Positions 28,650 to 38,709 of a DNA stretch of 64,000 nt are shown here, in pieces (the first letter of the stretch is position 1; every line of letters begins with the position of its first letter). The notes below the pieces were generated by a model, which saw only the letters and a program-made list of their open reading frames with translations, made no database searches and was not told the DNA's origin. Origin of the DNA: Sulfuriflexus sp. (lineage in GTDB: Bacteria > Pseudomonadota > Gammaproteobacteria > AKS1); the NCBI GenBank assembly GCA_023134145.1, contig JAGLUW010000023.1, positions 62,001 to 126,000 on the forward strand, written 5' to 3'. The position numbers and the translations under genes were made by a program.

Positions 28650-30074
28650 ATGAACTCTCAACTGCGTAATGATATTGAGAACACCTGCCATATCGAACCG
28701 GCAGAAGGTTTTGCTGATTTAATTTCACTGCATCACGCCAATCCAGAACGCTATCCTTTTTTACTTGAAAGTGTTGCCCAAGGCAGTAGCGAAGCACGTT
28801 ACGATATTCTATTTTCCTTCCCGCAAGATTCTCTTATTCTTGATAATAAGAACGACTTATCTTCGAGCAGCATAAAAACACAAGGTAGTGACTTCCTCAC
28901 TAATCTGGATGCATGGTGGGACGGTTGCAAAAATAACTCAGAGAAAGAAAATAACTCTCTTCGACAAGATTTAGAGCTGCCATTTCAAGGTGGCTGGTTT
29001 ATTTATCTGGGTTACGAACTTGCCGGACAAATTGAACCGGTTCTTAATTTACCAATAAACGATACCGATGATGTTGTTGCATATGCAGTTAGAATACCCG
29101 CAGCGATTATTCGCGATCATGTTACGCAGCGTTGCTGGTTGGTAAGCGAAGCAAGTCATCAAGATACGATATCGCTAATGCATGACGATATTGCAAAGGC
29201 TAAAAAACTAAAAAGCGGCACTTCAACAAATAACTTACTCAATACAATTAATGAAGAAGAGGCACGTAATTATATCTCCGCCGTCGATAAGATACGTCGT
29301 TACATTGTAGAGGGTGATGTATTTCAAGTTAATTTGTCTCGTCAGTGGTCAGCAACGTTGAATGAGCAAGTGTCTGATTCCGACCTTTATTTGTCATTAC
29401 GTGAGAATAATCCCGCACCATTTTCAGGGATCGCTAATTTCGCAGGCTGCAGCATTATTAGTTCGTCACCTGAGCGGTTAATTAGCGTTAAAAATGGATG
29501 TATTGAAACGCGACCTATCGCGGGAACAAGACCGCGTGGCGAAGAACTAGCCAGCGATCAAGCTTTATCCGTTGAATTACTCGCTCACCCTAAAGAACGC
29601 GCTGAACACATTATGCTGATTGATTTAGAGCGAAATGATCTGGGGCGCGTCTGCAAAGCGGGTTCCATCAACGTTAATGAGTTAATGGTGCTAGAGTCGT
29701 ATGCGCATGTGCACCATATTGTTTCAAATATACGTGGCCAAGTACGTGACGATGCCAGTCCAGGTGATATTATTCGAGCGGTATTTCCAGGTGGAACCAT
29801 AACCGGGTGTCCTAAGGTTCGTTGCATGGAAATTATCGCTGAATTAGAACAAACACCACGTGGTGCATATACTGGTTCGATGGGTTATTTGAATCGTAAC
29901 GGAGATATGGATTTCAACATCTTAATCCGTACAATGACAAGGCAGGGTAGTCATCTTCAATTACGTGCAGGTGCAGGGATTGTTGCGGATTCGATTGCTG
30001 AAAATGAACTCACTGAAACAAGAACAAAAGCGAAAGGGCTATTGAATGCCCTCGGTGCGAATACAAACACATGA
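28650..30074 (+). CDS. pabB: Aminodeoxychorismate synthase component I
   Basis: A 474-residue enzyme that with a glutamine amidotransferase makes 4-amino-4-deoxychorismate for folate. The N-terminal lid domain contains GGWFIYLGYELAGQ. The chorismate-binding domain covers about residues 200-465, with RPIAGTRPRG, IDLERNDLGRV, and FPGGTITGCPKVR (PabB form). The ATG at 28650 is used; the TTG one codon earlier is less likely. The last bases overlap the pabC start, so translation is coupled. The amidotransferase pabA is not in the window. Confidence 0.94.
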   Translation: MNSQLRNDIENTCHIEPAEGFADLISLHHANPERYPFLLESVAQGSSEARYDILFSFPQDSLILDNKNDLSSSSIKTQGSDFLTNLDAWWDGCKNNSEKENNSLRQDLELPFQGGWFIYLGYELAGQIEPVLNLPINDTDDVVAYAVRIPAAIIRDHVTQRCWLVSEASHQDTISLMHDDIAKAKKLKSGTSTNNLLNTINEEEARNYISAVDKIRRYIVEGDVFQVNLSRQWSATLNEQVSDSDLYLSLRENNPAPFSGIANFAGCSIISSSPERLISVKNGCIETRPIAGTRPRGEELASDQALSVELLAHPKERAEHIMLIDLERNDLGRVCKAGSINVNELMVLESYAHVHHIVSNIRGQVRDDASPGDIIRAVFPGGTITGCPKVRCMEIIAELEQTPRGAYTGSMGYLNRNGDMDFNILIRTMTRQGSHLQLRAGAGIVADSIAENELTETRTKAKGLLNALGANTNT

Positions 30075-30877
30075 CTGTACTCATTAATGGCCAATTAAAT
30101 AGCAATATCGCTGCCAGCGATCGCGGGTTGCAATACGGTGATGGCCTATTTGAAACCATCGCCATAAAGAATGGTGAATGTGAGCATTGGTATGAACACA
30201 TGTCGAGATTGACAGATGGTTGTCAGCGTTTAAATATACCTGCTCCTGATGCACAGCAATTACTCGTAGAGGCGCAACGACTATGTTCAGATAAAGAACG
30301 GGCTGTTCTCAAAATAATAATCACACGCGGCAGTGGTGGTCGCGGTTATCGTGCACCTGATATGGTTGAAGCAACACGTATCGTAAGTATTCATCCATGG
30401 CCAAGCTATCCTGCCGAGAATATTACGCAGGGTGTTTGCGTGTTTTTATGCGATACAAAATTATCTTATCAACCAGCATTGGCGAGTATTAAGCATTTAA
30501 ATAGACTTGAACAAATTATTGCAAGAAATGAATGGGATGACGTCAATATCAGCGAAGGTTTAATGAGTGATATTGACGGGAATATTGTTGAAGGTACGAT
30601 GAGTAATTATTTCGCCGTTATTGATAATGAGTTAGTTACTCCAGAAATAGTGGATTGCGGCGTGGCTGGCATTATGCGATCACATATTATGGCGCAGGCA
30701 ATACTGCATGAAATTTCTGTTCGTGAAAGAAAGATCAGTCTTGATGAATTATATGTGGCAGATGAATTGTTTGTTTGTAATAGCATTATTGGTGTTTGGC
30801 CAGTAAAAAAATTAGTGAATCATAGCTATAAGGTTATTGGTGAAGTGACAGCACAGATCATGGATGGATTAATATGA
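30071..30877 (+). CDS. pabC: Aminodeoxychorismate lyase
   Basis: A 268-residue fold-type IV PLP enzyme giving p-aminobenzoate and pyruvate. DRGLQYGDGLFET is the N-terminal signature; the PLP Lys is in ASIKHLNRLEQI; EGTMSNYFAV and the C-terminal VADELFVCNSI fit the family. It overlaps pabB by 4 nt at the start and mltG by 4 nt (ATGA) at the end. Confidence 0.95.
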   Translation: MTVLINGQLNSNIAASDRGLQYGDGLFETIAIKNGECEHWYEHMSRLTDGCQRLNIPAPDAQQLLVEAQRLCSDKERAVLKIIITRGSGGRGYRAPDMVEATRIVSIHPWPSYPAENITQGVCVFLCDTKLSYQPALASIKHLNRLEQIIARNEWDDVNISEGLMSDIDGNIVEGTMSNYFAVIDNELVTPEIVDCGVAGIMRSHIMAQAILHEISVRERKISLDELYVADELFVCNSIIGVWPVKKLVNHSYKVIGEVTAQIMDGLI

Positions 30878-31926
30878 GAATAAGGAATTGGTTGGTTGCT
30901 TCGTTACTGGTTTTTGTTGGCGTGTCTTTGTTAGTCGCTTATAACTACAAACAGTTTATGACGACACCTTTTAGTATTAGTGCAGATGAAACAATTCGAT
31001 TAGATGTTGGTTCAGGGCGTTCGATCAAATCAATTGCTGCTGAACTAAAAGACAAAGGCGTCATTGCTCAATCCTTTTGGCTTGAATGGGTTGCACGGAT
31101 TAATGGTCAAGCACGGCGTATTCAAGCTGGCGAATATGAGATTAAAGATACAATTACCCCAAAGCAATTTTTGACAATGTTGGTTAATGGTGATGTTGTT
31201 CAATATAGCGTCACGATTATTGAAGGCTGGAATGTCACTCAAACGCTTCAAGCAATAAAGAATAATACCGATTTAAAACAGACGCTCGATTCAATAACAG
31301 CATCACAGCTAATGAAAAAGCTTGGCTTGCCAGCCGACTTACATGCCGAGGGTTGGTTGTTTCCTGATACCTATTACTTTATTCGCGGCGAGTCAGATGT
31401 GAAAGTATTATTGCGTGCACATAAAGCAATGCAGGCGAATTTAAATAAGGCATGGATGGGTCGTGATGCGGGTTTACCCTACGACACACCGTATGATGCA
31501 CTTATCATGGCGTCGATTGTTGAAAAGGAAACCGGTAAAGCAAGTGAGCGACCTCAAATTGCAGGGGTATTCGTGCGACGTTTGCGTAAGAGAATGAAAC
31601 TGCAAACGGATCCAACAGTGATCTATGGCATTGGTGAAAAATATGACGGCAATATTCGACGTCGTGATCTACGTAAAGACACGCCATATAACACCTATAC
31701 ACGTAAAGGCATGCCACCAACGCCGATTGCAATGCCCGGACTAGCTGCCATTGAAGCTGCTTTACACCCAGCCGATGGCACAGCACTATATTTTGTTGCC
31801 AAAGGGGATGGTAGTCATGTATTTTCAACAACATTACAACAGCACAACGAAGCCGTTATAAAATACCAGTTAAAAGGTAAGCGAAAAGCCTTTTCATCTT
31901 TTAAAGCTGTCGGTAAAAAACAATGA
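30874..31926 (+). CDS. mltG: Endolytic murein transglycosylase MltG
   Basis: A 350-residue inner-membrane lytic transglycosylase thought to terminate nascent glycan strands. There is one membrane anchor at about residues 5-25, a LysM-like region, then the YceG domain with the catalytic Glu in ASIVEKETGK and the LQTDPTVIYG signature. The pabC-mltG-tmk-holB order is conserved in gammaproteobacteria. Its start overlaps the pabC stop. Confidence 0.95.
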   Translation: MRIRNWLVASLLVFVGVSLLVAYNYKQFMTTPFSISADETIRLDVGSGRSIKSIAAELKDKGVIAQSFWLEWVARINGQARRIQAGEYEIKDTITPKQFLTMLVNGDVVQYSVTIIEGWNVTQTLQAIKNNTDLKQTLDSITASQLMKKLGLPADLHAEGWLFPDTYYFIRGESDVKVLLRAHKAMQANLNKAWMGRDAGLPYDTPYDALIMASIVEKETGKASERPQIAGVFVRRLRKRMKLQTDPTVIYGIGEKYDGNIRRRDLRKDTPYNTYTRKGMPPTPIAMPGLAAIEAALHPADGTALYFVAKGDGSHVFSTTLQQHNEAVIKYQLKGKRKAFSSFKAVGKKQ

Positions 31927-31948
31927 ATGCAATAAAGGCGAATTCCTA

Positions 31949-32575
31949 ATGAGTGGTCGTTTTATCACCGTTGAAGGTATTGAAGGTGTCGGTAAGACAA
32001 CCAATATCGAGTTTATCGAACAATTACTACGCGATGCGGGTAAAGATGTCGTCATGACACGTGAACCCGGTGGCACATCTCTCGGTGAAGATGTGCGCGA
32101 ATTACTACTTGGTCATAAACATGATGGTATGAGTCGTGATGCCGAGTTGTTGCTGATGTTTGCCGCGCGAGCGGAGCACCTGGATAAAGTGATTCAGCCA
32201 GCACTAGATAATGGCAAGTGGGTTTTGTGTGATCGCTTTACGGATGCCACCTATGCATATCAAGGTGGTGGACGTGGCTTTGATACTGCGCCAATTGCAA
32301 CATTAGAAACACTGGTACAAGATTCCTTGCGTCCAGATCTAACCTTATTACTTGATGTGTCCGTTGAAATTGGTCTTGACCGTGCTGGAAAACGTAGTGA
32401 GCCAGATCGATTCGAGAAAGAAAAACATGATTTCTTCGAACGCGTTCGTCAAACCTATTTAGAACGTGCGCATGCCGATGCGTCACGTATGAAAATCATT
32501 GATGCAAGCCAACCGCTTGATGCAGTTCAAGTACAGATAAAAGAAACCATCATGGCATTTTTACAAAACGAATGA
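31949..32575 (+). CDS. tmk: Thymidylate kinase
   Basis: A 208-residue dTMP kinase. The P-loop is EGIEGVGKTTNIEF, the DR motif VLCDRFTDATYAYQGGGRG, and REPGGTSLGE is present. The lid region is short. It overlaps holB by 4 nt (ATGA), so the two are translationally coupled. Confidence 0.97.
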   Translation: MSGRFITVEGIEGVGKTTNIEFIEQLLRDAGKDVVMTREPGGTSLGEDVRELLLGHKHDGMSRDAELLLMFAARAEHLDKVIQPALDNGKWVLCDRFTDATYAYQGGGRGFDTAPIATLETLVQDSLRPDLTLLLDVSVEIGLDRAGKRSEPDRFEKEKHDFFERVRQTYLERAHADASRMKIIDASQPLDAVQVQIKETIMAFLQNE

Positions 32576-33597
32576 ATTTACTCCCTTGGCAAACTGAGCA
32601 ATGGAAACAACTTGTCGATCGTCGTCGCCAAGGCAAGTTGCCGCATGCCATTTTGTTAAGTGGTTCAGCCGGTATTGGTAAGCATCAATTTGCAGAACTT
32701 TTCGCAGCAGGCTTGATCTGCAATAAATCAAATGACGATGGTTCTGCATGTGGACAATGCCGTAGCTGCTTGTTGTTACAAGCCGGCAATCATCCTGACA
32801 TGGTGCGAATTGAACCCGAAGAGGTTGGCAAGGCGATTAAGGTTGATCAGATTCGTAATTTATCGAGCTTTACTGTACTCAGCGCGCATGTTGATGGTGG
32901 TTATAAAGTCGTATTAATCGATCCTGCTGAGAACATGAATAAAGCCTCGGCGAATAGTTTATTAAAAACACTCGAAGAGCCTGCTAAAAACACCGTTCTC
33001 CTATTAGTGACCAGCAGTCCACAGCGTTTATTACCAACCATTCGCAGTCGCTGTCAGAGAATTGATTTCATTACCCCGGATCACAGCTCAGCATCAGCTT
33101 GGCTTCAAGCGCAACAAGTTAGCCAACCCGAACAGTGGCTTGAAATCGCCAGTGGCGCGCCATTAACGGCTCTACAGCTATCGAATAGTGCTGAAAAAGA
33201 AGATAAAGACATCGCCAAGCATTATCAGACGGGTCTAGATACTTTAGAAGCGCTATTAGCACAGCAACAAGACCCCTTATCCGTTGCGACAGCATGGCAA
33301 AAAACCAACAGTTTGCGAGCAGTTGGGTGGTTAACGAATTGGGTTATAGACATAATTCGACTCGCATCCTTGAGCACATCCGCTAATTCGGCACAAAAAC
33401 CGCCCTATATGACATGCCCTAGTCAATTATCACGATTAAAGGGCTTGGCAACACAACTCGATTTAGATGGTTTGCATGGCTATTTAGAGCGTTTATATGA
33501 AACATCACGGTTGCTTGGTACGACGCAAGTGAATGAGCAGCTACTATTAGAAGAAATATTGATTCGATGGACCGCTTTGCCTAAGAATCGTCTATAA
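32572..33597 (+). CDS. holB: DNA polymerase III subunit delta'
   Basis: A 341-residue clamp-loader subunit. A degenerate P-loop SGSAGIGKHQFAEL is followed by the four zinc-binding Cys of the CNKS...CGQCRSC region. LLKTLEEPAKNTVLLLVTSS and the IRSRCQRI sensor region are typical. It has the usual place downstream of tmk. Confidence 0.95.
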   Translation: MNLLPWQTEQWKQLVDRRRQGKLPHAILLSGSAGIGKHQFAELFAAGLICNKSNDDGSACGQCRSCLLLQAGNHPDMVRIEPEEVGKAIKVDQIRNLSSFTVLSAHVDGGYKVVLIDPAENMNKASANSLLKTLEEPAKNTVLLLVTSSPQRLLPTIRSRCQRIDFITPDHSSASAWLQAQQVSQPEQWLEIASGAPLTALQLSNSAEKEDKDIAKHYQTGLDTLEALLAQQQDPLSVATAWQKTNSLRAVGWLTNWVIDIIRLASLSTSANSAQKPPYMTCPSQLSRLKGLATQLDLDGLHGYLERLYETSRLLGTTQVNEQLLLEEILIRWTALPKNRL

Positions 33598-33645
33598 TTC
33601 ACATAATCAGTGCTAATTTAGAATAAAAACAGCAAGGTAAACGCA

Positions 33646-34002
33646 ATGGCCGCACCAAAAATGCCAGGAAGACAGGGAATTTTATCTCTCACCATTAAGG
33701 ACAAAAGCGCCTTATATGCGGCCTATATGCCATTCGTGAAAAATGGTGGCTTATTCATCCCAACCAACAAAAGTTACAAATTGGGCGATGAAGTATTCAT
33801 GTTGCTGACCTTGATGGATGAAACCGAAAAGATTCCTGTCGCCGGTAAGATTATTTGGATTACGCCTAAAGGTGCACAGGGTAACCGTGCCGCTGGTGTT
33901 GGTGTTCAGTTTAGTGATTTAGACAATGGCGCGGCACGTAACAAGATCGAAACTTACTTAGCCGGTGCTATGCAATCTGATCGTGCTACACACACGATGT
34001 AG
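33646..34002 (+). CDS. pilZ: PilZ-domain protein, type IV pilus assembly PilZ
   Basis: A 118-residue single-domain protein. The position between holB and tatD is that of Pseudomonas pilZ. The N-terminus (PGRQGILSLTIKDKSALYAAYM and NGGLFIPT) matches that subgroup. The canonical RxxxR/DxSxxG c-di-GMP motif is not evident, in line with PilZ proper, which does not bind c-di-GMP but works with PilB and FimX. It suggests the cell makes type IV pili. Confidence 0.93.
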   Translation: MAAPKMPGRQGILSLTIKDKSALYAAYMPFVKNGGLFIPTNKSYKLGDEVFMLLTLMDETEKIPVAGKIIWITPKGAQGNRAAGVGVQFSDLDNGAARNKIETYLAGAMQSDRATHTM

Positions 34003-34053
34003 CCATCGTATTTATTACTCACTTATATACTTCTCTAAACAAGTACCACTCGC

Positions 34054-34833
34054 ATGTTAATAGATTCACACTGCCACATTGATCTCATGGATTATGAAAA
34101 ATTGGGTGGTGACCCAGATACCGCTGTTGCCTATGCACATGAAAATGGCATAAGCCATATGTTGTGTGTCTCGGTTAATCTCGAACAATATCCTAATATG
34201 CTTAACACCATTGATGAAATGCCGAATGTGTTTGCATCAGTCGGTGTTCATCCCAATGAACAAGACGGCCTTGATCCTAGTGTGGAGCAGTTAGTTGAAC
34301 TTGCCGATAATAAAAAGGTTGTTGCGATTGGTGAAACAGGTTTAGATTATTTTCGTAGCGAAGGTGATCTGGAATGGCAGCGTGATCGTTTTCGCCGTCA
34401 CATAGAAGCGGCCAAACAAACAGGCAAGCCACTTATTATTCATAGCCGCGAAGCTAAAGAAGATACGATTAAACTGTTGCAGGAAGAAAATGCACAAGAC
34501 ATTGGCGGTGTAATGCATTGCTTCGCTGAAGACTGGGAAATGGCACAACAAGCCATGGACCTGAATTTCTATATTTCATTTTCAGGCATTGTTACTTTCA
34601 AGAGCGCTAAAACGCTACAAGATGTTGCGAAAAGAGTACCGCTCGATCGTATGCTAGTCGAAACCGATTCCCCCTGGTTAGCTCCTATGCCTTTTCGAGG
34701 TAAGACTAATCAACCCGCATACGTGAAGTATGTTGCCGAAACTATCGCTGAACTGAGAAATGACTCAGTTGATAGTATCGCCACAGCGACGACAGAAAAT
34801 TTCTTTAGACTCTTTGATTCAGCAAAACCGTAA
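34054..34833 (+). CDS. TatD-family metal-dependent DNase (YcfH type)
   Basis: A 259-residue TIM-barrel hydrolase. DSHCHIDLMD gives the HxH metal site; GETGLDYF has the bridging Glu; HSREAKEDT, MHCFAED and VETDSPWLAP complete the ligands. It closes the conserved rluC-tatD neighbourhood. The housekeeping order ends here, and accessory genes begin 12 bp later. Confidence 0.94.
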   Translation: MLIDSHCHIDLMDYEKLGGDPDTAVAYAHENGISHMLCVSVNLEQYPNMLNTIDEMPNVFASVGVHPNEQDGLDPSVEQLVELADNKKVVAIGETGLDYFRSEGDLEWQRDRFRRHIEAAKQTGKPLIIHSREAKEDTIKLLQEENAQDIGGVMHCFAEDWEMAQQAMDLNFYISFSGIVTFKSAKTLQDVAKRVPLDRMLVETDSPWLAPMPFRGKTNQPAYVKYVAETIAELRNDSVDSIATATTENFFRLFDSAKP

Positions 34834-34845
34834 ATCTATCTATTT

Positions 34846-37788
34846 ATGAAAAGAACCATTACTGCATTCGTACTGTTGTTCTTTTACAGCGTGCTTGCAT
34901 CAGGGAATGCCTATGATGATCTTAATGCTGCATATACGGAAATTGCTGATGGCCATTTTTCTACCGCGATACCTTTATTCGAATCTGGATTTAAAAAAAT
35001 AGAATCGGGCGATACGGTTCCTCATCAAGATATTCTCTCTGCGAAGATTGGCCTGGCAACAGCATATATGGCAACAGGTGGAATGAATAAGGCACTAGCA
35101 TTAGCAGAACCTTTATTGCCAGAACTTAAAGAAAATGGCCCTCGCGATGTTTATGCAGGGTGCGTGGAAGTACTTTATTACATTCATTTCCTTAAAGGAG
35201 AGGATGAACAAGCACTTAAAAAACTACAAGTATTAATTTCTCTACAAAAAGAATTACCCAAATATTTTTCACTAGAAAAGCAGATACTGATCTTGTCACA
35301 ACAAGCGCTGATTCAAGATCGTAGTGGCGACACGCTAAATGCCATATATTCACAACAGCAATTAATTGAACTGTATAAACAAGATCTACCCAATTCACTT
35401 AATGAATTGCTCGTTGCTTACGCGGTATTAATTAGTTATAGCGAAAAGATTAATCAGCACACTACAGCTCTTCAGGGGCTTAAGGATAAGCTGGCGCTCA
35501 TGCTTCCGCATGAAAAAAATTATCAGGATAATATATATAAGACGCGCGTTCGAATTAAAGCCATCGAAAAAAGATTAGCACAACAAGGTCCAGATGTTGA
35601 TAACCCATATGGAACTGATTGGGCAGAACTCTTTGCCAAACAAGAAAGTTATGATGTTATTAGCATTCAAAATAACCTAATCAAGGTCATCAATACCTTT
35701 GGTGAAGCTAGTCCGCTTGCCGCCACTGGTTTCATGCAGTATGGCGACACATTGGCCGCTATTGGCCAGACTGATTACGCACTTCAAGTTTATGATATCG
35801 CGCATGCCAAATTGGTAGCCCTGTACGGTGAAAACAGCCCCAACCTGGCCGAGTTATATCTAAATAGAGGCAAGGCCAGAAAGTATAGCGTTTCATTTGA
35901 GCAGGACATGACTGGCGATGTGCGCAGCAAGATGATTGCTGATTATCAGCGTTCTATTAATATATACGCGGAACTCTATGGTGATGCACACCCGAAAACC
36001 ATCGCGGCCTTGCGTGCCTTATATAATTCTGAGCAATATAAAAACAATTACGCACTTATCTATAAAATTGCCAAGCGTCTTTTTACGGCATATAGCGAAT
36101 ATGAAAAATCGAGTTTCACCTATCTGGATAGAAAGCAAAAGCTAGCCTTTCGCGAACGATACAAAGACCTTGCGCAACGCTTTATAGAAGCTAGCTGGTT
36201 ATTACAGGCACCAAACACCGAGGACTGGGGTAACGATACTTATCCTGCGCTAGATTTCAGCAAGCCTGATTGGAAAGCAATTCACGACAAAGAAGTAGCC
36301 GCTTATAATAAAAGGAATACTGAGAAAAAAGAAAAGAAACAGCGCGCACTCGCAGAGGCGTTCGAAATTTGGGTTAATCACAAGGGAAGTATTAACGCTG
36401 TTGATAACACGCTAACGCTTGTGCGCCAGAATACTTTAGACGCCGACTTACGAGATCGTATTGATAGTTTCTTTGCTGCCAGCGAGAAGTTAACAATGCT
36501 TGCAACTAACAACCGAGACTGGAAGGCATTACAAATCGAGCGTAAACGCTTGCAAATATTAATATCAGGTTTGCTTAAAAAACTTTCGATCGATATCCCT
36601 GAGTTGAGACTTGATAATAGAGTCACATTAAAAGATTTAAAGAAGAAAATTCCGAAAAAATCTATCTATCTGGATTTTATTAAACTCTACACCTATCAAT
36701 ATGCAGTTTTTAGTTATGATGCCAATGGTGAGGTTCGGTTGTCCCGCTTGGGAGATGATAGCGTTTCTATAGAACAACGTGTAAAGAAAATACGCAGTCT
36801 GATTAATGATACGATCGATGGGGATATTGCAGCCTCCCGATCCGAACGGTTATTAAAAAAAGAACTGGCCGAATTGTATAATAAAATCATCGGTCAAATC
36901 CCCGGTGTTATTGATGGCTATAATGAATTAATCATATCTGCTGATGGTCTCTTGGCTTTAATGCCAATGGGACTTTTATACGACGATAAGAATAAACAAT
37001 ATCTGATTGAAAAATTTGCAATTCGCACCATCCCTTCAGCACGCATTCTTATTAAGCAAAAAAATAATAAGCAAACAAAACTCAACAACGCAGTTATTTT
37101 TGCCGATCCGGACTTTGATCTTGGTGTTGGTAAAGAAAAACTTGCATGCGCAAAAGAATCCTCATCACGTTCATTAACCTTGTCGGTATTAAAGAATTTT
37201 GATAAACCTTGCATTGGCCGGTTGCCTGCAACAGCTACAGAAGCAAAATCGATAAATGCGATATTGAAAAATACAGGTAAAACTTTTTTACAGTCGCAAG
37301 CAACAGAAAAATCTCTACTAAAACAAAAGAGTCCAGGTATTTTACATATTGCAACACATGGTTTCTTTTTGCCTGATCCGGCTATTACTAATCCGCTTGA
37401 GAAATCAGGTTTAATACTGAGTGGAGCTAATGCGGGGATTGCAGATAAAACAGGTAAGGGCGTAGTGACGGGTTTGAAGCTTGCATCTATGGATCTTAAT
37501 AATACAGAACTGGTTGTGTTATCAGCGTGTGAAACTGGCGTTGGCGATATAGAGCAGGGTGAAGGTGTTGCTGGCCTTAATCAGGCATTCTTGCGAGCAG
37601 GGGCGAAAGGCGTGGTGATGAGTTTGTGGCGCGTACCGGATGCGCAAACTGCGGAGTTGATGAAGCGTTTATACGGTGAAATTGATAAAGGGATATCACC
37701 TGTTGAAGCACTCAGAGAAGCACAGCGAAGTTTCATTAAGGACGGGCAGCATCCATTGGCATGGGCTGCCTTTGCGTACAGTGGGTAA
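34846..37788 (+). CDS. Secreted TPR-CHAT protein (caspase-like peptidase)
   Basis: A 980-residue protein with a signal peptide (MKRTITAFVLLFFYSVLASGNA), so it is probably periplasmic or exported. Residues 25 to about 450 are TPR-like repeats (for example PLAATGFMQYGDTLAAIGQT and GENSPNLAELYLNRGKARK). A Lys/Glu-rich helical region spans about 480-560. The CHAT domain runs from about 600 to 980. His838 is in GILHIATHGFF and Cys895 in VVLSACETGVGD, giving the caspase-type dyad. The C-terminal HPLAWAAFAYSG is also typical. CHAT proteins include separase-like and CRISPR-linked proteases, but no target is visible here. The next gene, a small TPR protein, lies 7 bp downstream and is probably cotranscribed. 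Confidence 0.92.
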   Translation: MKRTITAFVLLFFYSVLASGNAYDDLNAAYTEIADGHFSTAIPLFESGFKKIESGDTVPHQDILSAKIGLATAYMATGGMNKALALAEPLLPELKENGPRDVYAGCVEVLYYIHFLKGEDEQALKKLQVLISLQKELPKYFSLEKQILILSQQALIQDRSGDTLNAIYSQQQLIELYKQDLPNSLNELLVAYAVLISYSEKINQHTTALQGLKDKLALMLPHEKNYQDNIYKTRVRIKAIEKRLAQQGPDVDNPYGTDWAELFAKQESYDVISIQNNLIKVINTFGEASPLAATGFMQYGDTLAAIGQTDYALQVYDIAHAKLVALYGENSPNLAELYLNRGKARKYSVSFEQDMTGDVRSKMIADYQRSINIYAELYGDAHPKTIAALRALYNSEQYKNNYALIYKIAKRLFTAYSEYEKSSFTYLDRKQKLAFRERYKDLAQRFIEASWLLQAPNTEDWGNDTYPALDFSKPDWKAIHDKEVAAYNKRNTEKKEKKQRALAEAFEIWVNHKGSINAVDNTLTLVRQNTLDADLRDRIDSFFAASEKLTMLATNNRDWKALQIERKRLQILISGLLKKLSIDIPELRLDNRVTLKDLKKKIPKKSIYLDFIKLYTYQYAVFSYDANGEVRLSRLGDDSVSIEQRVKKIRSLINDTIDGDIAASRSERLLKKELAELYNKIIGQIPGVIDGYNELIISADGLLALMPMGLLYDDKNKQYLIEKFAIRTIPSARILIKQKNNKQTKLNNAVIFADPDFDLGVGKEKLACAKESSSRSLTLSVLKNFDKPCIGRLPATATEAKSINAILKNTGKTFLQSQATEKSLLKQKSPGILHIATHGFFLPDPAITNPLEKSGLILSGANAGIADKTGKGVVTGLKLASMDLNNTELVVLSACETGVGDIEQGEGVAGLNQAFLRAGAKGVVMSLWRVPDAQTAELMKRLYGEIDKGISPVEALREAQRSFIKDGQHPLAWAAFAYSG

Positions 37789-37795
37789 ATTATCT

Positions 37796-38365
37796 ATGAA
37801 ACGTATTGTTATTATTCTTTTATTGTTGTTGCCGGCGTTGGCCTTTTGCGACGATGGCAATGCCAGAATTGAATTTTCAAAAAAGGCAATTGAGAATGGT
37901 TGGAAACAGGTTGATACAAAACCGGATGTATTAGCACCGACAAAGCATCTTGATACAGCACTGATGCATTTTAATCACGCCATTCTGCTGAATATGAAAT
38001 CAGGTCCTGCCTGGTTTGCTTCCGCTTATACTTATTCCTTAAAAGGCGATGCTGATGAGTCATTAAGACTGTATCGAAAATCACTTGAGTACCAACCTGA
38101 TTATGTTTCAACTCATTCGAATATTGGAATTATCTTACTCAGAAAAGGAGACATGGATAATTCACTTCAGTCATTTAAAAAAGCGCGCGAGTTAGATCCT
38201 GAAAAGGGAACGGTGCATGGCAATTTAGCACGCTGGTACTACACCAATAAACGACTAAAAGAAGCGCGACAAGCATTGGTGCTGGCACGAAAATATAAAT
38301 CGACTATTGATCCGGCTTATTTGGAACTATTGTCGAAATACATAGAAGCTAGCCCGAAAAATTAG
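37796..38365 (+). CDS. Small secreted TPR protein
   Basis: A 189-residue protein. The ATG at 37796 gives a clear signal peptide (MKRIVIILLLLLPALAFC-DD). At least three TPR units follow: ALMHFNHAILLNMKSGPAWF, ESLRLYRKSLEYQPDYVSTH, and NSLQSFKKARELDPEKGTVH with NLARWYYTNKRLKEARQAL. The Cys at residue 18 lies near the cleavage site, but LAFC is a weak lipobox. It lies 7 bp after the CHAT gene, so it may be a cofactor or target-presenting partner in the periplasm. That is inference from position only. Confidence 0.85.
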   Translation: MKRIVIILLLLLPALAFCDDGNARIEFSKKAIENGWKQVDTKPDVLAPTKHLDTALMHFNHAILLNMKSGPAWFASAYTYSLKGDADESLRLYRKSLEYQPDYVSTHSNIGIILLRKGDMDNSLQSFKKARELDPEKGTVHGNLARWYYTNKRLKEARQALVLARKYKSTIDPAYLELLSKYIEASPKN

Positions 38366-38427
38366 AATCACTGCTTATTAAAGTTCCGGATCTCTTTGCC
38401 GCTAACGTCTCCATGAAGGGACTTAAT

Positions 38428-38709
38428 ATGATTGGTGCAATTCTGGGGACATCAGTATTACTGGTGCCATGGACGGGTATTAGCCAAGAACTGTTCCATT
38501 TTATCTATGGGATGCTTTACCTGTTATATGCATCAGTCTATGCCGGTTTTGTTATGACCAGCAATCATCCGGTACCGGGTCTGCGTGCGGTAGAGCTTAG
38601 TCTAGGTCGAGGCGCTATTAATGCCATCATGTTCGCCATGGTCGTTGGTACCATGATTTACACAGGTTATGGCGTACAGGGCTGGCTTATGATGATCTCA
38701 GCGAGCTAA
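38428..38709 (+). CDS. Small polytopic membrane protein of unknown function
   Basis: A 93-residue protein if started at ATG 38428, which has AAGGGA 6 nt upstream; ATG 38413 would add five residues but lacks a site. Three hydrophobic segments are seen at about residues 2-20, 24-43 and 66-88, separated by a short loop with SNHPVPGLRAVELSLGRG. No family recognised. It is convergent with, and overlaps by 4 bp, the ComFB-like gene. Confidence 0.65.
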   Translation: MIGAILGTSVLLVPWTGISQELFHFIYGMLYLLYASVYAGFVMTSNHPVPGLRAVELSLGRGAINAIMFAMVVGTMIYTGYGVQGWLMMISAS

